Shown in pieces: positions 28,001 through 35,279 of a stretch of DNA of 37,070 nt. Source of the stretch: Herbaspirillum sp. YR522 (GTDB lineage Bacteria; Pseudomonadota; Gammaproteobacteria; Burkholderiales; Burkholderiaceae_D); assembly GCF_000282575.1 (NCBI RefSeq), contig NZ_AKJA01000041.1, forward strand, positions 1-37,070, read 5' to 3'. Position 1 is the first letter of the stretch. Each line of letters starts with the position of its first letter. Below the pieces are notes generated by a model. It did no database searches. It worked only from the letters and a program-made list of their open reading frames with translations, and was not told the DNA's origin. The translations under genes were made by a program, and so were the position numbers.

Positions 28001-28262
28001 CGGCGCGCGGCACCAGGGTCGCCCCCTCCACGGTCGGCACCAGCGAGTACCTGTTGCCGTTCTTGCGCAGCTCGAAGATGGCCCAGGGGTCGGCCGGCGC
28101 CTGCGGCTGATCATAGCTCACCGAAATGGGCTGCATGGCCGCGCGCGCGGTGAACAGGTCGCTCAGGCGCTGGCGGGCTGCCGGCGAAAGCACATTGATC
28201 GCCTGCGCCGCTTGCGAGGCATTGGTGTCGGACAGGGCCGGGATGCTGCTGGACTGGTTCAT
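25065..28262 (-). CDS. Paralogue C: TcdB-pore-like, RTX-like repeat protein (candidate toxin/effector)
   Basis: The protein is 1065 residues from ATG 28262, which has AAGGAG 6 bases upstream; the open frame extends 84 codons further without support. Order: Ser/Ala-rich N-terminus; conserved module (about 61-181: IQGHTSLTQRADVLYAGDF, WTNGSGHYRP); Asn/Ser/Thr/Gly-rich low-complexity linker (about 218-252); helical region with TCLMPGDAPIRHTGLG; hydrophobic pore-like stretch (about 481-561: APFDAYNAVDSFQ to ASAGPIGLATGAVLVLVG); RTX-like repeats (about 666-901: DGGLGDDTLVL, VDGGLGDDTYIV); conserved RDAMAVTPLFS...DGLIEL, then a 65-residue tail of its own. There is no signal peptide. It is upstream of paralogue B on the same strand. 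Resemblance to the TcdA/TcdB pore-forming family is from motif pattern only. Confidence 0.82.
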   Translation of the reverse strand: MNQSSSIPALSDTNASQAAQAINVLSPAARQRLSDLFTARAAMQPISVSYDQPQAPADPWAIFELRKNGNRYSLVPTVEGATLVPRADGLFIYVVRADDPGRIYVGVPYGRVAIDDARLAIQGHTSLTQRADVLYAGDFHLRQGRLEFWTNGSGHYRPAADRRQANLLPVVRTLLPEASFVDYWNQENSHRRTQLEQLRGYMNMMDPHAPPATPAPAGGTSNTSTGNTSNSNSTSGTGNSTSDSILDSTSGEGRLRLRIGNSEVALEHAMDLGAMLDERPLHGALRQPTAPAMLQNGLADRLSFDGDLLERQIVAQRITGIEDLLFELAGQRTGNAPIVVDGGSRSRPWIAQANAMLERVQTLSAMMLHQPRQNIVTCLMPGDAPIRHTGLGLHLFGIYNGLRGLRTAIVRGDTSGAIAAGSELAATGIGVAAEEALQSLGAVAQRGTAHSLNQFSRTAIGRLLGGPSRLGSNLARSAPLAGALITAPFDAYNAVDSFQLAAQASGAQAQDHYVDAGLATVSLVTTVGLGAAGYAGLASAGPIGLATGAVLVLVGRTYHSVRYVERLQGEIALTRGEVVATGLRNVIGMDPPRDVLDRLTISQAVSAYRQDTQQRLQSSLAHLGRLGVSQVVFGDAIISLRAPLQRTEREMRPSPAGEVMITRVIEEPQPPDIIGNAGDDFVDARAGLGALQNVVSIAEASDDKVLWMTGRGDDTLMGLRMRGNLFDVQAGKKTMHGGIEADRFELNAAPHQGSVLDGGLGDDTLVLSLTPSTAGTLEMALAGHAWRHDYRLIEDRAGDNYQAAGSQNWMTYPRDLPGLDLPLSPGWIDIDGKRSELISIENVITNAGATTRIVGNGQDNLFVLNGRDDSVDGGLGDDTYIVQGGGNIRVKAGAGANRYQLQRTIEKVEIDGARAGQHTLHLDFDLHELLFETRQQAVEISVAGHPDQRIVLADIYRTRDDGQREAVRPDGQVRLMTRDAMAVTPLFSRYTEQADGLIELLAKPWTNPALQGPGRFATAQEIRQLDQLVAASGGWQGDTGMASAGQVEPSGQRDALLGAPLAMAA
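27507..27611 (-). repeat. Asn/Ser/Thr/Gly codon repeat inside paralogue C
   Basis: About 105 bases encode a degenerate run of Thr, Ser, Asn and Gly (GGTSNTSTGNTSNSNSTSG and onward). On the plus strand it reads as imperfect repeats of gctggtgtt and gctgttgct units. It separates the N-terminal module from the translocation-like region and is the kind of tract that changes length by slippage. Confidence 0.75.
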
Positions 28263-28552
28263 GACGACTCCTTTTTCATCAGGGAAGACAGGCATGCAGC
28301 TGCCTGGCAGTGCGTCGGGGGATGCCGGCGCGATGCCGGCCACGGCTGTGCGCGATCCCGATCGGCCCGCTGCCGGCCCGCATACGTGGGAAGCCATCAT
28401 AGGATCGGCGCCGGGCGCCAATACGCAAAGGCGAAAGGTGAAGCCCACTTCCAGATATTTTTTGAACCCTGTCGCAGGCGCGGATTGCCCTGCCCGGGCG
28501 CCGACGCCAGGCAATCAACAACAGGCAATCGATGGGAGTAAGCGGGAAGGAC

Positions 28553-28570
28553 GAGGAGGAGGAGGAGGAG
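28553..28570 (+). repeat. (GAG)6 microsatellite
   Basis: Six perfect GAG units form a purine-only tract next to the hairpin at 28577-28626. It lies upstream of paralogue C and outside any gene I accept. Confidence 0.85.
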
Positions 28571-28576
28571 AAGCAA

Positions 28577-28626
28577 GCAATAGCGATGCCGGCACGGCAG
28601 CCAGCCGTGCCGGGCATCGCTATTGC
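28577..28626. repeat. Long near-perfect hairpin downstream of CBS-domain gene
   Basis: A 22-base left arm (28577-28598) and a 23-base right arm (28604-28626) pair with a single bulged base around the loop agcca. It ends three bases before the stop codon of the CBS-domain gene (28630). There is no T tract on either side. It is likely a transcript-end or transcript-stabilising structure for that gene, and it insulates paralogue C. Confidence 0.7.
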
Positions 28627-28629
28627 GCA

Positions 28630-29946
28630 CTAGGCCGGTTGTGCCTTGGGATAGATCTTGACCAGCACGATCTTGGGACCGGACATGCGCTTGATGACCA
28701 CGTCGAAGGCGGCGAATTCGATCTTCTGGCCTTCCTTGGGCAGGTCACCCAGTTTTTCCATCACCAGGCCGCCCACCGAATCGATGCTGTCGTCGTACTC
28801 GATGTCGATGCCCAGCATGTTTTCCAGCGTGACGATGGGCAGGCTGCCCTTGCCCAGCAGGGTGCCGTCATCCTGGCGCGCCCACTCGCCGCTGTTGTGG
28901 CGGAACTCGTCGCGGATCTCGCCCACCAGCAGGCTGAGCATGTTGTCGAGCGTGATGAAGCCCTGCGGCGACTGCCCCTTCTTGCCGATGATCGCAAAGT
29001 GCGGCGAACCGGTACGAAAACGTCGCAGCAGGTCCAGCGCCGGCAGCGCCGGCGAGATGTACTGCACCGGACGCAGGTAATCCTTGAGGTTGACGATGGC
29101 GCGACCGTCCTGCTGCGCCAGGAACACATCCTTCAAGTGCACCAGGCCAAGCACCAGGCGACGCTCGCTATCGAAATAGGGATAGCGCGAGAAGCGGTTG
29201 CGATAGACGATCTCCATGTTCTCGGCCAGCGACTTGTCATCGCCCAGGGCAATGATCTCGCTGGCCGGGCGCATGATATCGGCCACATCCATCTCGCTGA
29301 AGTTGAGGCTTTGCGCCAGCATGTTCCACTCGTCGCGCGTGAACTTGCCATTCTTGCCGCTCTTGCCACCGGCCCTGAGGATCAGCTTGAGTTCGTCCGA
29401 GGAGTAATGGGCGTCGTGACCATGGTTGGCGCCCAGGCCGGCGGCGCGCAGCAAAGCGTTGGAGCTGGCGTTGAGCACCCAGATCAGCGGATACATGCCC
29501 CAATAGAAACCGTACAGCGGCATCGCGCACCACAGGCCCAGCTTCTCGGGGCTGCGGATGGCCAGCGACTTGGGCGCCAGCTCACCGGCGACGATATGCA
29601 GGAAAGAGATGACGAAGAACGCGAAGACGAAGGAAATGCCGTGGATCAGTTCGGCGTTGGTCACGCCCACCAGCGAGAACAGCGGTTCCAGCAGTCGGGC
29701 AAATGCCGGTTCACCGATCCAGCCCAGGCCGAGGGAGGCCAGTGTGATGCCCAATTGACAGGCAGAGAGATAAGCATCGAGTTGATTGTGCACGACGGCC
29801 AGAATGCGGCCGCGCAGGCCCTGAGTCTTGGCAATGGCCCTGATGCGCGTTTGTCGCAACTTGACCAGACTGAATTCTGCTGCAACGAAAAAACCGTTCA
29901 ACGCAACCAGGAAGAAGGCTGCGACGATCAGTAATATGTTTTCCAA
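28630..29946 (-). CDS. CNNM/CorC-type membrane protein with CBS pair (UPF0053)
   Basis: The 438-residue protein has an N-terminal DUF21/CNNM membrane domain with about four hydrophobic segments (about 1-190), a CBS-domain pair (about 215-340; DIMRPASEIIAL begins the first CBS) and a C-terminal CorC_HlyC domain (about 350-430; IEYDDSIDSVGGLVMEKLGDLPKEG). Family members are linked to magnesium or divalent-cation export; the old label hemolysin is not a toxin assignment. The start codon is TTG at 29946, with AGGAA 6 bases upstream and no nearby ATG in frame, so TTG looks real. It is a probable single-gene unit ending at a long hairpin. Its substrate cannot be told from sequence. Confidence 0.9.
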   Translation of the reverse strand: MENILLIVAAFFLVALNGFFVAAEFSLVKLRQTRIRAIAKTQGLRGRILAVVHNQLDAYLSACQLGITLASLGLGWIGEPAFARLLEPLFSLVGVTNAELIHGISFVFAFFVISFLHIVAGELAPKSLAIRSPEKLGLWCAMPLYGFYWGMYPLIWVLNASSNALLRAAGLGANHGHDAHYSSDELKLILRAGGKSGKNGKFTRDEWNMLAQSLNFSEMDVADIMRPASEIIALGDDKSLAENMEIVYRNRFSRYPYFDSERRLVLGLVHLKDVFLAQQDGRAIVNLKDYLRPVQYISPALPALDLLRRFRTGSPHFAIIGKKGQSPQGFITLDNMLSLLVGEIRDEFRHNSGEWARQDDGTLLGKGSLPIVTLENMLGIDIEYDDSIDSVGGLVMEKLGDLPKEGQKIEFAAFDVVIKRMSGPKIVLVKIYPKAQPA

Positions 29947-30016
29947 CTAGGGTTCCTATAGGGGTAGTGAATCAGGCCCGGGCCGTTCAAGCCAGCCCGG
30001 AGCCGATAATTTAACA

Positions 30017-30077
30017 CGCTGCGCCGCACCTCCACGCAATATTGCAATATTGGCAATAATAAGCCGACGGCGCAGCG
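30017..30077. repeat. Inverted repeat around tandem CAATATTG palindromes
   Basis: CGCTGCGCCG (30017-30026) pairs with CGGCGCAGCG (30068-30077). The 41-base interior is AT-rich and contains two adjoining CAATATTG palindromes (30037-30044 and 30045-30052). It lies between the alcohol dehydrogenase stop and the start of the CBS-domain gene. It could act as a terminator for the former or as a regulatory site for the latter. Confidence 0.45.
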
Positions 30078-30083
30078 CCCGCC

Positions 30084-31091
30084 TCAGAACCCTTCCAGCA
30101 CCACCTTGCCGCGCGCGCGATGGGTCTCGATCAGCGCATGCGCGCGCCGCAGGTTGGCCGCATTGATGGTGCCGAAGCGTTCGCCGACGGTGGTGCGCAG
30201 CACGCCATCGTCGATCAGGCGGGAGACCCGTTGCAGCAGTTCGTGCTGCTTGATCATGTCGGGCGTGCCGAACATGGAGCGGGTAAACATCAACTCCCAG
30301 TGCAGCGAAATGCTCTTGCGCTTCAACGGCAACGCGTCCAGCGTGGCCGGGTCGTCGATCAGCGCAAACTGGCCCTGCGGCGCCAGCACCTCGGCGATCT
30401 GCGGGTAGTGCTGGTCGGTATGGGTCAGGCTGATGACGATGTCGACGTGGTCCATGCCCAGTGCCTGCAACTGCTGCGCCAGCGGCCGGGTGTGGTCGAT
30501 CACGTGATGGGCGCCCAGGTCGCTGGCCCACTGGACCGTCTCGGGGCGCGATGCGGTGCCGATCACGGTCAGGCGGGTCAACTTGCGCGCCAGTTGCAGC
30601 AGCATCGAACCGACGCCACCGGCGGCGCCGATGACCAGCAGCCGGCGGCCCTCGCCGCCATTCTCGGGCACGCCCACGCGGTCGAACAGCAACTCCCAGG
30701 CCGTGATGGCGGTCAGCGGAATCGCCGCCGCGTCGGCCATGTCCAGGCTGGATGGCTTGCGGCCGACGATGCGTTCGTCGACCAGGTGCAGTTGGCTGTT
30801 GGCGCCGGGCCGGGTCAGCGAACCGGCATAGAACACTTCGTCGCCCGGCTTGAACAGGCTGACCTCGGCGCCGACGGCGCGCACCACGCCGGCGGCGTCC
30901 CAACCCAGCACGCGCGGCGCGGTGACCGCCGCACCGCGGCGGATCTTGGTGTCGACCGGATTGACCGAGACCGCCTTGACCTCCACCAGCAGGTCGCGCG
31001 GGCCGGGGGTCGGGTCGGGCAGCTCGATGTCGACCAGTGCGCGCTCGTCGGAGGTGGGCAGGCCATGCTGCGTGTAGACTATTGCTTTCAT
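30084..31091 (-). CDS. Zinc-type alcohol dehydrogenase-like / quinone oxidoreductase-like protein
   Basis: The 335-residue protein belongs to the medium-chain dehydrogenase/reductase superfamily, in the branch usually named zinc-binding alcohol dehydrogenase family protein. The N-terminal catalytic domain (about 1-125) has VSVNPVDTKIRRG and VLGWDAAGVV. The Rossmann domain has IGAAGGVGSMLLQLAR at about residues 150-165. The zinc-ligand cysteines of true alcohol dehydrogenases are absent, which suggests an NADPH-dependent quinone or enone reductase activity. ATG 31091 has AAAGGA upstream. It is divergent from a LysR regulator over 152 bases, a common pairing in which the LysR protein controls the reductase. 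The substrate is unknown. Confidence 0.88.
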   Translation of the reverse strand: MKAIVYTQHGLPTSDERALVDIELPDPTPGPRDLLVEVKAVSVNPVDTKIRRGAAVTAPRVLGWDAAGVVRAVGAEVSLFKPGDEVFYAGSLTRPGANSQLHLVDERIVGRKPSSLDMADAAAIPLTAITAWELLFDRVGVPENGGEGRRLLVIGAAGGVGSMLLQLARKLTRLTVIGTASRPETVQWASDLGAHHVIDHTRPLAQQLQALGMDHVDIVISLTHTDQHYPQIAEVLAPQGQFALIDDPATLDALPLKRKSISLHWELMFTRSMFGTPDMIKQHELLQRVSRLIDDGVLRTTVGERFGTINAANLRRAHALIETHRARGKVVLEGF

Positions 31092-31154
31092 TTCATTTCC
31101 TTTGGCAGAGGTTAAGTCGGTGATCGATGGCAGGATGTCATGCCGGCAATATGC

Positions 31155-31186
31155 GTTCGACCGCTGTTGATGCCCATGATACGAAC
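31155..31186. promoter_or_regulatory. Inverted repeat in LysR/oxidoreductase divergent region
   Basis: GTTCG (31155-31159) and CGAAC (31182-31186) form an interrupted dyad between the two divergent genes. The location is right for a LysR-type binding site, but the arms are short and the spacing is longer than a standard T-N11-A box. Confidence 0.3.
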
Positions 31187-31243
31187 TCGGAGCGCCGTCG
31201 ACCAGCCGCTGCCGCGACAAGCACTTTCACTCCCGGTGTGAAG

Positions 31244-32185
31244 ATGATCCGTCTCGAAGACCTGCAATTGTTTCTCCGCTCGGCTGCACTGGGCAGCTTT
31301 TCGCAGGCCGCGCGCGAGGCCGACCTGTTGCCCGGCCAGGTCAGCGCCGCCATCGCCCGCCTCGAGCGCGATCTCGACATCCGCCTGTTTGCCCGCTCCA
31401 CCCGCAGCCTGCGCCTGACCGAGGAAGGCGAACGCTACCTGCCCTATGCCACCGAGGCGCTGCAGGCATTGCGCGATGGCCAGGATGGCCTGCGCGGCGA
31501 CGCCACGCAATTGTCGGGCACCTTGCAGGTGGCCGCGCCGTCGGACCTGGGGCGCCGGGTGCTGCTGCCCTGGCTGTCGGAATTTCGTCGCGCCCATCCC
31601 CGGCTGGACCTGCGCCTGCTGGTGTCGGACCAGGTCGCCGATGTGTTTCGCGATCCGGTCGATATCGCCATCCGCTACGGTCGCATGGAAGACGCCAGCT
31701 TCATCGCCCTGCCCTTGGCGAGCGACAATCGGCGCGTGCTGGTGGCCGCTCCCGACTACCTGCGACGTCACGGCGCGCCCCGGTCGCTGGCGCAGCTGGC
31801 CGACCACGATTGCCTGCTGTACCAGCTGCATGGCCGGGTCTACGACAAGTGGTTCTTTCCCGACCAGGGGAGCCAGCACACGGTTGCCGTGCGCGGCCCG
31901 CTGGTGACCGACGACGGCGACGTGGTACGGCGCTGGGCGATTGCCGGTGAAGGCATCGCCTACAAGTCGTGGCTGGACGTGGGTGACGACGTGCGCGCCG
32001 GGCGGCTGCAGATCGTGCTGGCGCGACAGCGTGGCCAGGCCGCGCCGTTGCAACTGGTGTGCCCGCACCGGCGCCAGTTCTCGCCGGCCGTGCGCCAACT
32101 GCAGGGCCTGCTGGCCAGCCGCTGCGCGGCCCTGGTGGCCGACCTGGAGCAGGCGGTGTCCCGCGCCGGTGCGCCGGACCGGTGA
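31244..32185 (+). CDS. LysR-family transcriptional regulator
   Basis: The 313-residue protein has an N-terminal LysR helix-turn-helix (about 1-60: EDLQLFLRSAALGSFSQAAREADLLPGQVSAAIARLERDL is the usual pattern) and a substrate-binding domain (about 90-300) of the type that binds small effectors. ATG 31244 is chosen because MIRLEDLQLF is the family start; the frame is open from 31127 but the extra part is not LysR-like. The ribosome site is weak. It is divergent from the oxidoreductase at 30084-31091, which it probably regulates, and converges on the GNAT gene with a 13-base gap. The effector cannot be predicted. Confidence 0.92.
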   Translation: MIRLEDLQLFLRSAALGSFSQAAREADLLPGQVSAAIARLERDLDIRLFARSTRSLRLTEEGERYLPYATEALQALRDGQDGLRGDATQLSGTLQVAAPSDLGRRVLLPWLSEFRRAHPRLDLRLLVSDQVADVFRDPVDIAIRYGRMEDASFIALPLASDNRRVLVAAPDYLRRHGAPRSLAQLADHDCLLYQLHGRVYDKWFFPDQGSQHTVAVRGPLVTDDGDVVRRWAIAGEGIAYKSWLDVGDDVRAGRLQIVLARQRGQAAPLQLVCPHRRQFSPAVRQLQGLLASRCAALVADLEQAVSRAGAPDR

Positions 32186-32198
32186 CCAGGGATGGGCG

Positions 32199-32798
32199 TC
32201 AGCGGGGGCGTGCCAGCTTCTGCAGCAGGCCGGCCTGCACCGCCGGCCACTCGTCATCGATGATCGAGAAGCGCACCGAGTTGCGCTTGCGCCCGTCCGG
32301 CATGATGCGCTCATGGCGCACGATGCCTTCCTGCGTGGCACCGATGCCCAGGATCGCCTGGCGCGAGCGGGTATTTAGTTCGTCGGTGGTCAATTGCACC
32401 CGCACACAGCCGAGTCGCTCGAAGGCGTACTGCAGCAACAGCCATTTGGCTTCGGTATTGGCGCCGCTGCGCTGGTGCGATTGCGCCAGCCAGGTGTGGC
32501 CGATTTCCAGCTTGCGATTGGCCGCATCCATCTTCCAGAAGCGGGTGGCGCCGATCACCTGGCCGCTGCCGCGCAGCACGATGACGAACGGCCAGGCACT
32601 GCCGGCGGCACGGCCCTGCAGCGCTGTGGACAAGTAATGGTCGATGGTCGCCGCCGACGGCACCACGGTGACGGTCATGTTCCACAGCTGGCCGTCGGCG
32701 GCGGCCTCCAGCAAACCCTGGCGATGTCCGGCCTGCAAGGGTTGGAGTTGAAGCAACCGGCCACCCAGCGTCGGTTGCGGTGCGGTGAAGGCATTCAT
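32199..32798 (-). CDS. GNAT acetyltransferase, RimJ/RimL type
   Basis: The 199-residue protein has the pattern of the RimJ/RimL branch of GNAT N-acetyltransferases: GATRFWKMD and KLEIGHTWLAQSHQRSGANTEAK (acetyl-CoA-binding region, about 105-130), then a beta-strand block CVRVQLTTDELNTRSRQAILGIGA typical of the C-terminal half. Targets in the family are N-terminal or side-chain amines of proteins and small molecules; the target here is unknown. ATG 32798 is chosen for the MNAFTAPQPTLGGRLLQLQPL start. The longer open frame upstream runs through a hairpin and the end of the next gene and is not coding. The ribosome site is weak. Confidence 0.88.
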   Translation of the reverse strand: MNAFTAPQPTLGGRLLQLQPLQAGHRQGLLEAAADGQLWNMTVTVVPSAATIDHYLSTALQGRAAGSAWPFVIVLRGSGQVIGATRFWKMDAANRKLEIGHTWLAQSHQRSGANTEAKWLLLQYAFERLGCVRVQLTTDELNTRSRQAILGIGATQEGIVRHERIMPDGRKRNSVRFSIIDDEWPAVQAGLLQKLARPR

Positions 32799-32847
32799 GC
32801 GCGGCCCATATGAAAAAAGGCGATGGAACCTGGCATCATGCCGCATC

Positions 32848-32884
32848 GCCCCGGCGTCGACGAGTAACAGATCGACGCCCGGGC
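32848..32884. terminator. Hairpin between hydrolase and GNAT genes
   Basis: Arms 32848-32860 and 32872-32884 form a 13-bp GC-rich stem with one mismatch, about 20 bases beyond the hydrolase stop on the minus strand. A run of six T on that strand follows only some 30 bases later, so this is a plausible but not canonical terminator. Confidence 0.5.
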
Positions 32885-32905
32885 GAGCGCAACAGCCAGG
32901 CGCCA

Positions 32906-33976
32906 TCAGCGCGCGGGCAAGCCCTTGATGAACTGTTCCAGTTCGCGCGCGTAGAACCTTGCCATGCCGGTGGTGCCGTGGCCACGGGTGTCGCTGCTGG
33001 CGCCAATGAGCAACAGGCGCGCGTTGGGCAAGTCCTTCAGGGCAGCCTGCATCAGGCCGGTCTCGGGCGGATTGCGCTCGTCGTCGGCCGAATTGATCGC
33101 CAGCACCGGCACCTTGATGCGGGCCAGGTTGGGCATGGCGTTGTAATCGGCAGATGAACCCCACTGGTAGATGAAGTCGTTGGCGTCGGCCGTCACCGGC
33201 GCGGCCAGCCGTTCGTCCACCAGCTTGTCGGCCCGGGCGTGGGTGCCGGCATTGTGCTGGTAGCCCAGCGTGCCGCCGTTGGTGCCGAAGATGAACAGGT
33301 TGTTGGCCAGCCGCAGCGATGGCGGCTGGCTGGTGTAGTTGCCCCCGTTCCAGGCCGGGTCCTGGCGGATCGATTCGACCAGCATGCGGCGCATCAGCCA
33401 GTTGCGACCGGCCATCTCGGTCGGTTGCGAGGCCATCGGCACCAGGGCGTCGGCAAAGCCGGGATAGGTGCCGCCCCATAGCCAGGTCTGCATGCCGCCC
33501 ATCGAATTGCCGATGATCAGGCGCAGGTGCCTGATGCCCAGGCCCTCGGTCAGCATGCGGTATTGCGCCTGCACCATGTCGGCGTAGTTGTATTGCGGAA
33601 AGGCCGCACGCAAGCCATCGGAAGGCTTGCTCGACTTGCCCACGCCGATGCCGTCCGGGATCACGATGAAGTAACGGCTGGCATCGAGCGGCTGGCCAGG
33701 GCCGAACAGCTCACCGGCGAAATCGCGGCTGAGCATGGCCGTGGCCGCCTGGTAGGTGCCGTGCAGCACCAGCACGGCCGGGTTGGAAGGGTCGCCGATG
33801 GTCACGTAATGCAGGCGCAGGTGCTCGATGGCCTGGCCATCGTGGAATTCGAACCTGGGCGCGACCCAGTCGCCCTCGACCGGTTGCGGGTGGCCGGCCG
33901 CCTGTGCGGCCAGCGGCAACACAGCGCAGGCCAGGGCACAGGCGACGAATGCGCGCAGGCGGGAGAAAAAAGTCAT
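32906..33976 (-). CDS. Exported alpha/beta hydrolase, MetX-like fold
   Basis: The 356-residue protein has a clear Sec signal peptide (hydrophobic 8-25, ending AQAAG) and an alpha/beta-hydrolase domain of the homoserine-acetyltransferase-like type. The oxyanion region is VLHGTYQ. The nucleophile elbow is GNSMGGMQ at about residues 156-163, and the acid and histidine are probably in NSADDERNP and TRGHGTTG. Cytoplasmic MetX has no signal peptide, so a periplasmic esterase or hydrolase is more likely than a methionine-pathway enzyme. ATG 33976 has GAGG 6-7 bases upstream. It may be cotranscribed with the GNAT gene downstream, though a hairpin lies between. The substrate is unknown. Confidence 0.9.
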   Translation of the reverse strand: MTFFSRLRAFVACALACAVLPLAAQAAGHPQPVEGDWVAPRFEFHDGQAIEHLRLHYVTIGDPSNPAVLVLHGTYQAATAMLSRDFAGELFGPGQPLDASRYFIVIPDGIGVGKSSKPSDGLRAAFPQYNYADMVQAQYRMLTEGLGIRHLRLIIGNSMGGMQTWLWGGTYPGFADALVPMASQPTEMAGRNWLMRRMLVESIRQDPAWNGGNYTSQPPSLRLANNLFIFGTNGGTLGYQHNAGTHARADKLVDERLAAPVTADANDFIYQWGSSADYNAMPNLARIKVPVLAINSADDERNPPETGLMQAALKDLPNARLLLIGASSDTRGHGTTGMARFYARELEQFIKGLPAR

Positions 33977-34136
33977 GACGAACCTCGGCAGTTGAAATCA
34001 GGCCACATCGTAGCGCTTCGCGGCAAAGCGCGCCACGCGGCGCCGCGGCACCTGCTGTCATGCCCCTGTTGCATTTGACCGGCATCATCGCGCACAATCC
34101 CCGCGCCGACCTTCCACGCCAACGCTGCGCCTTGCC

Positions 34137-34853
34137 ATGCAAATCCTCCAGAACATCAATCTCGACTCGCTGCTCGATACCCTTGTCAGCCTGACCGCCG
34201 CCTTCGTGCTGGGCGGCCTGATCGGCCTCGAACGGCAATACCGCCAGCGCACCGCCGGTTTGCGCACCAACGTGCTGGTGGCGCTGGGCGCGGCGGTGTT
34301 CGTCGACCTGGCCAATCGCATGGGCGGCCATGACGGCGCGGTCCATGTGGTGGCCTATGTGGTGTCGGGGGTCGGCTTCCTGGGCGCGGGCGTGATCATG
34401 CGCGAAGAAGGCAACGTACGCGGTATCAATACCGCCGCCACCTTGTGGGGATCGGCCGCCGTGGGCGCGGCCGCCGGCGCCGACCTGATCCTGGAGGCGA
34501 TCCTGGCCACGGTGTTCGTGCTGGCCGCCAATACCCTGCTGCGCCCGATCGTCAATACCATCAACCGCAAGCCGCTCGACGTACCATCGGTGGAAGTGAC
34601 CAACACCCTGCACCTGATCGTCCAGGGAGCGCACCAGAAGCTGGTGCTGGCACAGGTGACCTCGATGCTGGAGCTGTCGCGCTACCCCACGCACGACCTC
34701 GAGGTGCGCCCGTTCAACGAAGACGAGGTCGAGATCGAGGCAACCCTGGCGGCGACTTCGGTGGACGGCGACGAACTCGACGCGCTGGTGGCCCGGCTGT
34801 CGGCGCTGCCGGCCGTCAAGCAGGTGTTCTGGAGCCCCAGCACCACCGATTGA
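34137..34853 (+). CDS. mgtC: MgtC/SapB-family membrane protein
   Basis: The 238-residue protein has an N-terminal MgtC/SapB domain with about four or five hydrophobic segments (about 10-140) and the hallmark blocks FVLGGLIGLERQYRQRTAGLRTN, GVGFLGAGVIM and VRGINTAATLWGSAAVG. A soluble ACT-like C-terminal domain follows (about 150-235). MgtC proteins help bacteria cope with low magnesium and, in intracellular pathogens, with life in phagosomes, partly by acting on the F-type ATP synthase; many environmental homologues have unknown roles. ATG 34137 has a poor ribosome site. I see no magnesium-sensing leader structure in the 160 bases upstream. It converges with the NTF2-like gene, with only 6 bases between the stops. 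Confidence 0.92.
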   Translation: MQILQNINLDSLLDTLVSLTAAFVLGGLIGLERQYRQRTAGLRTNVLVALGAAVFVDLANRMGGHDGAVHVVAYVVSGVGFLGAGVIMREEGNVRGINTAATLWGSAAVGAAAGADLILEAILATVFVLAANTLLRPIVNTINRKPLDVPSVEVTNTLHLIVQGAHQKLVLAQVTSMLELSRYPTHDLEVRPFNEDEVEIEATLAATSVDGDELDALVARLSALPAVKQVFWSPSTTD

Positions 34854-34859
34854 ACGCCG

Positions 34860-35279
34860 TCAGCCGGCGCGAAAACGCCCCCGCAGCCAGCGCACCGGGG
34901 CGCCGATGACGGGCAGCTTCTGCCACAGTTCCTCGGCCGCATCCCAATAGTCGCGGTGCTCGCATACCCGTCCGCTATCGTCGAAACGCAGGTGGGATGC
35001 GCCCAGCACCGTGTACTGCCGGCCGTTGAGGCCGAATTCGAAACGCCAGGTGGCAAAGCCCTGCGTCCCCTGCGCCATGCGCTCGAGGATCACGAAGCGC
35101 GGATGCTCGGTGGTCTCGAACATGTGCCCGAAGATGCGCGAGATCACCGCCAACCCCGTGACATCGTTGAAGGGGTCCTTGAAATGCGCATCGGCGGCAT
35201 ACCACTGCGGCAGCCGCGCCAGCGTCGCCGGCGACAGCGTGGCATACCAGTCGAGCAGCGCATCGAGCCGCGCGTTCAC
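34860..35279 (-). CDS. NTF2-like / SnoaL-like protein
   Basis: This 139-residue protein fits the NTF2-like superfamily: an N-terminal helical part (LDALLDWYATLSPATLARLPQWYAADAHFKDPFNDV), a beta-sheet pocket and a C-terminal block with the HRDYWDAAEELW pattern common in SnoaL-like proteins. Such proteins bind or isomerise small hydrophobic ligands. Its ATG (35279-35277) overlaps the stop of the upstream SDR by four bases (ATGA), so translation is coupled. It is the last gene of the CFA-synthase/SDR/NTF2 operon, and a role in modifying or binding a fatty acid or lipid product is inferred from that context. Confidence 0.85.
   Translation of the reverse strand: MNARLDALLDWYATLSPATLARLPQWYAADAHFKDPFNDVTGLAVISRIFGHMFETTEHPRFVILERMAQGTQGFATWRFEFGLNGRQYTVLGASHLRFDDSGRVCEHRDYWDAAEELWQKLPVIGAPVRWLRGRFRAG

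Larger units (their letters stand above)
28263..28629. other. Upstream region of paralogue C
   Basis: This 367-base region has no convincing gene. It holds a weak minus-10-like TATGAT on the minus strand (around 28400), a (GAG)6 tract (28553-28570) and a long hairpin (28577-28626) beside the stop of the next gene. I looked for TTCG-N16-TTCG and GGAACC-N-CCAC type-III-regulon boxes and saw neither. Confidence 0.5.

Noticed and set aside
22075..28262. Paralogues B and C as a single gene split by a frameshift
   Set aside because: Each has a complete N-terminal module, pore region, repeats and C-terminal motif, plus its own strong ribosome site, with a terminator between them.
28630..29946. CBS-domain gene as the hemolysin-activating acyltransferase (HlyC) for the neighbouring RTX-like proteins
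   Set aside because: The HlyC/CorC family name refers to CNNM-type membrane proteins with CBS domains. The sequence has no toxin-acyltransferase features, so it is not evidence for toxin activation.
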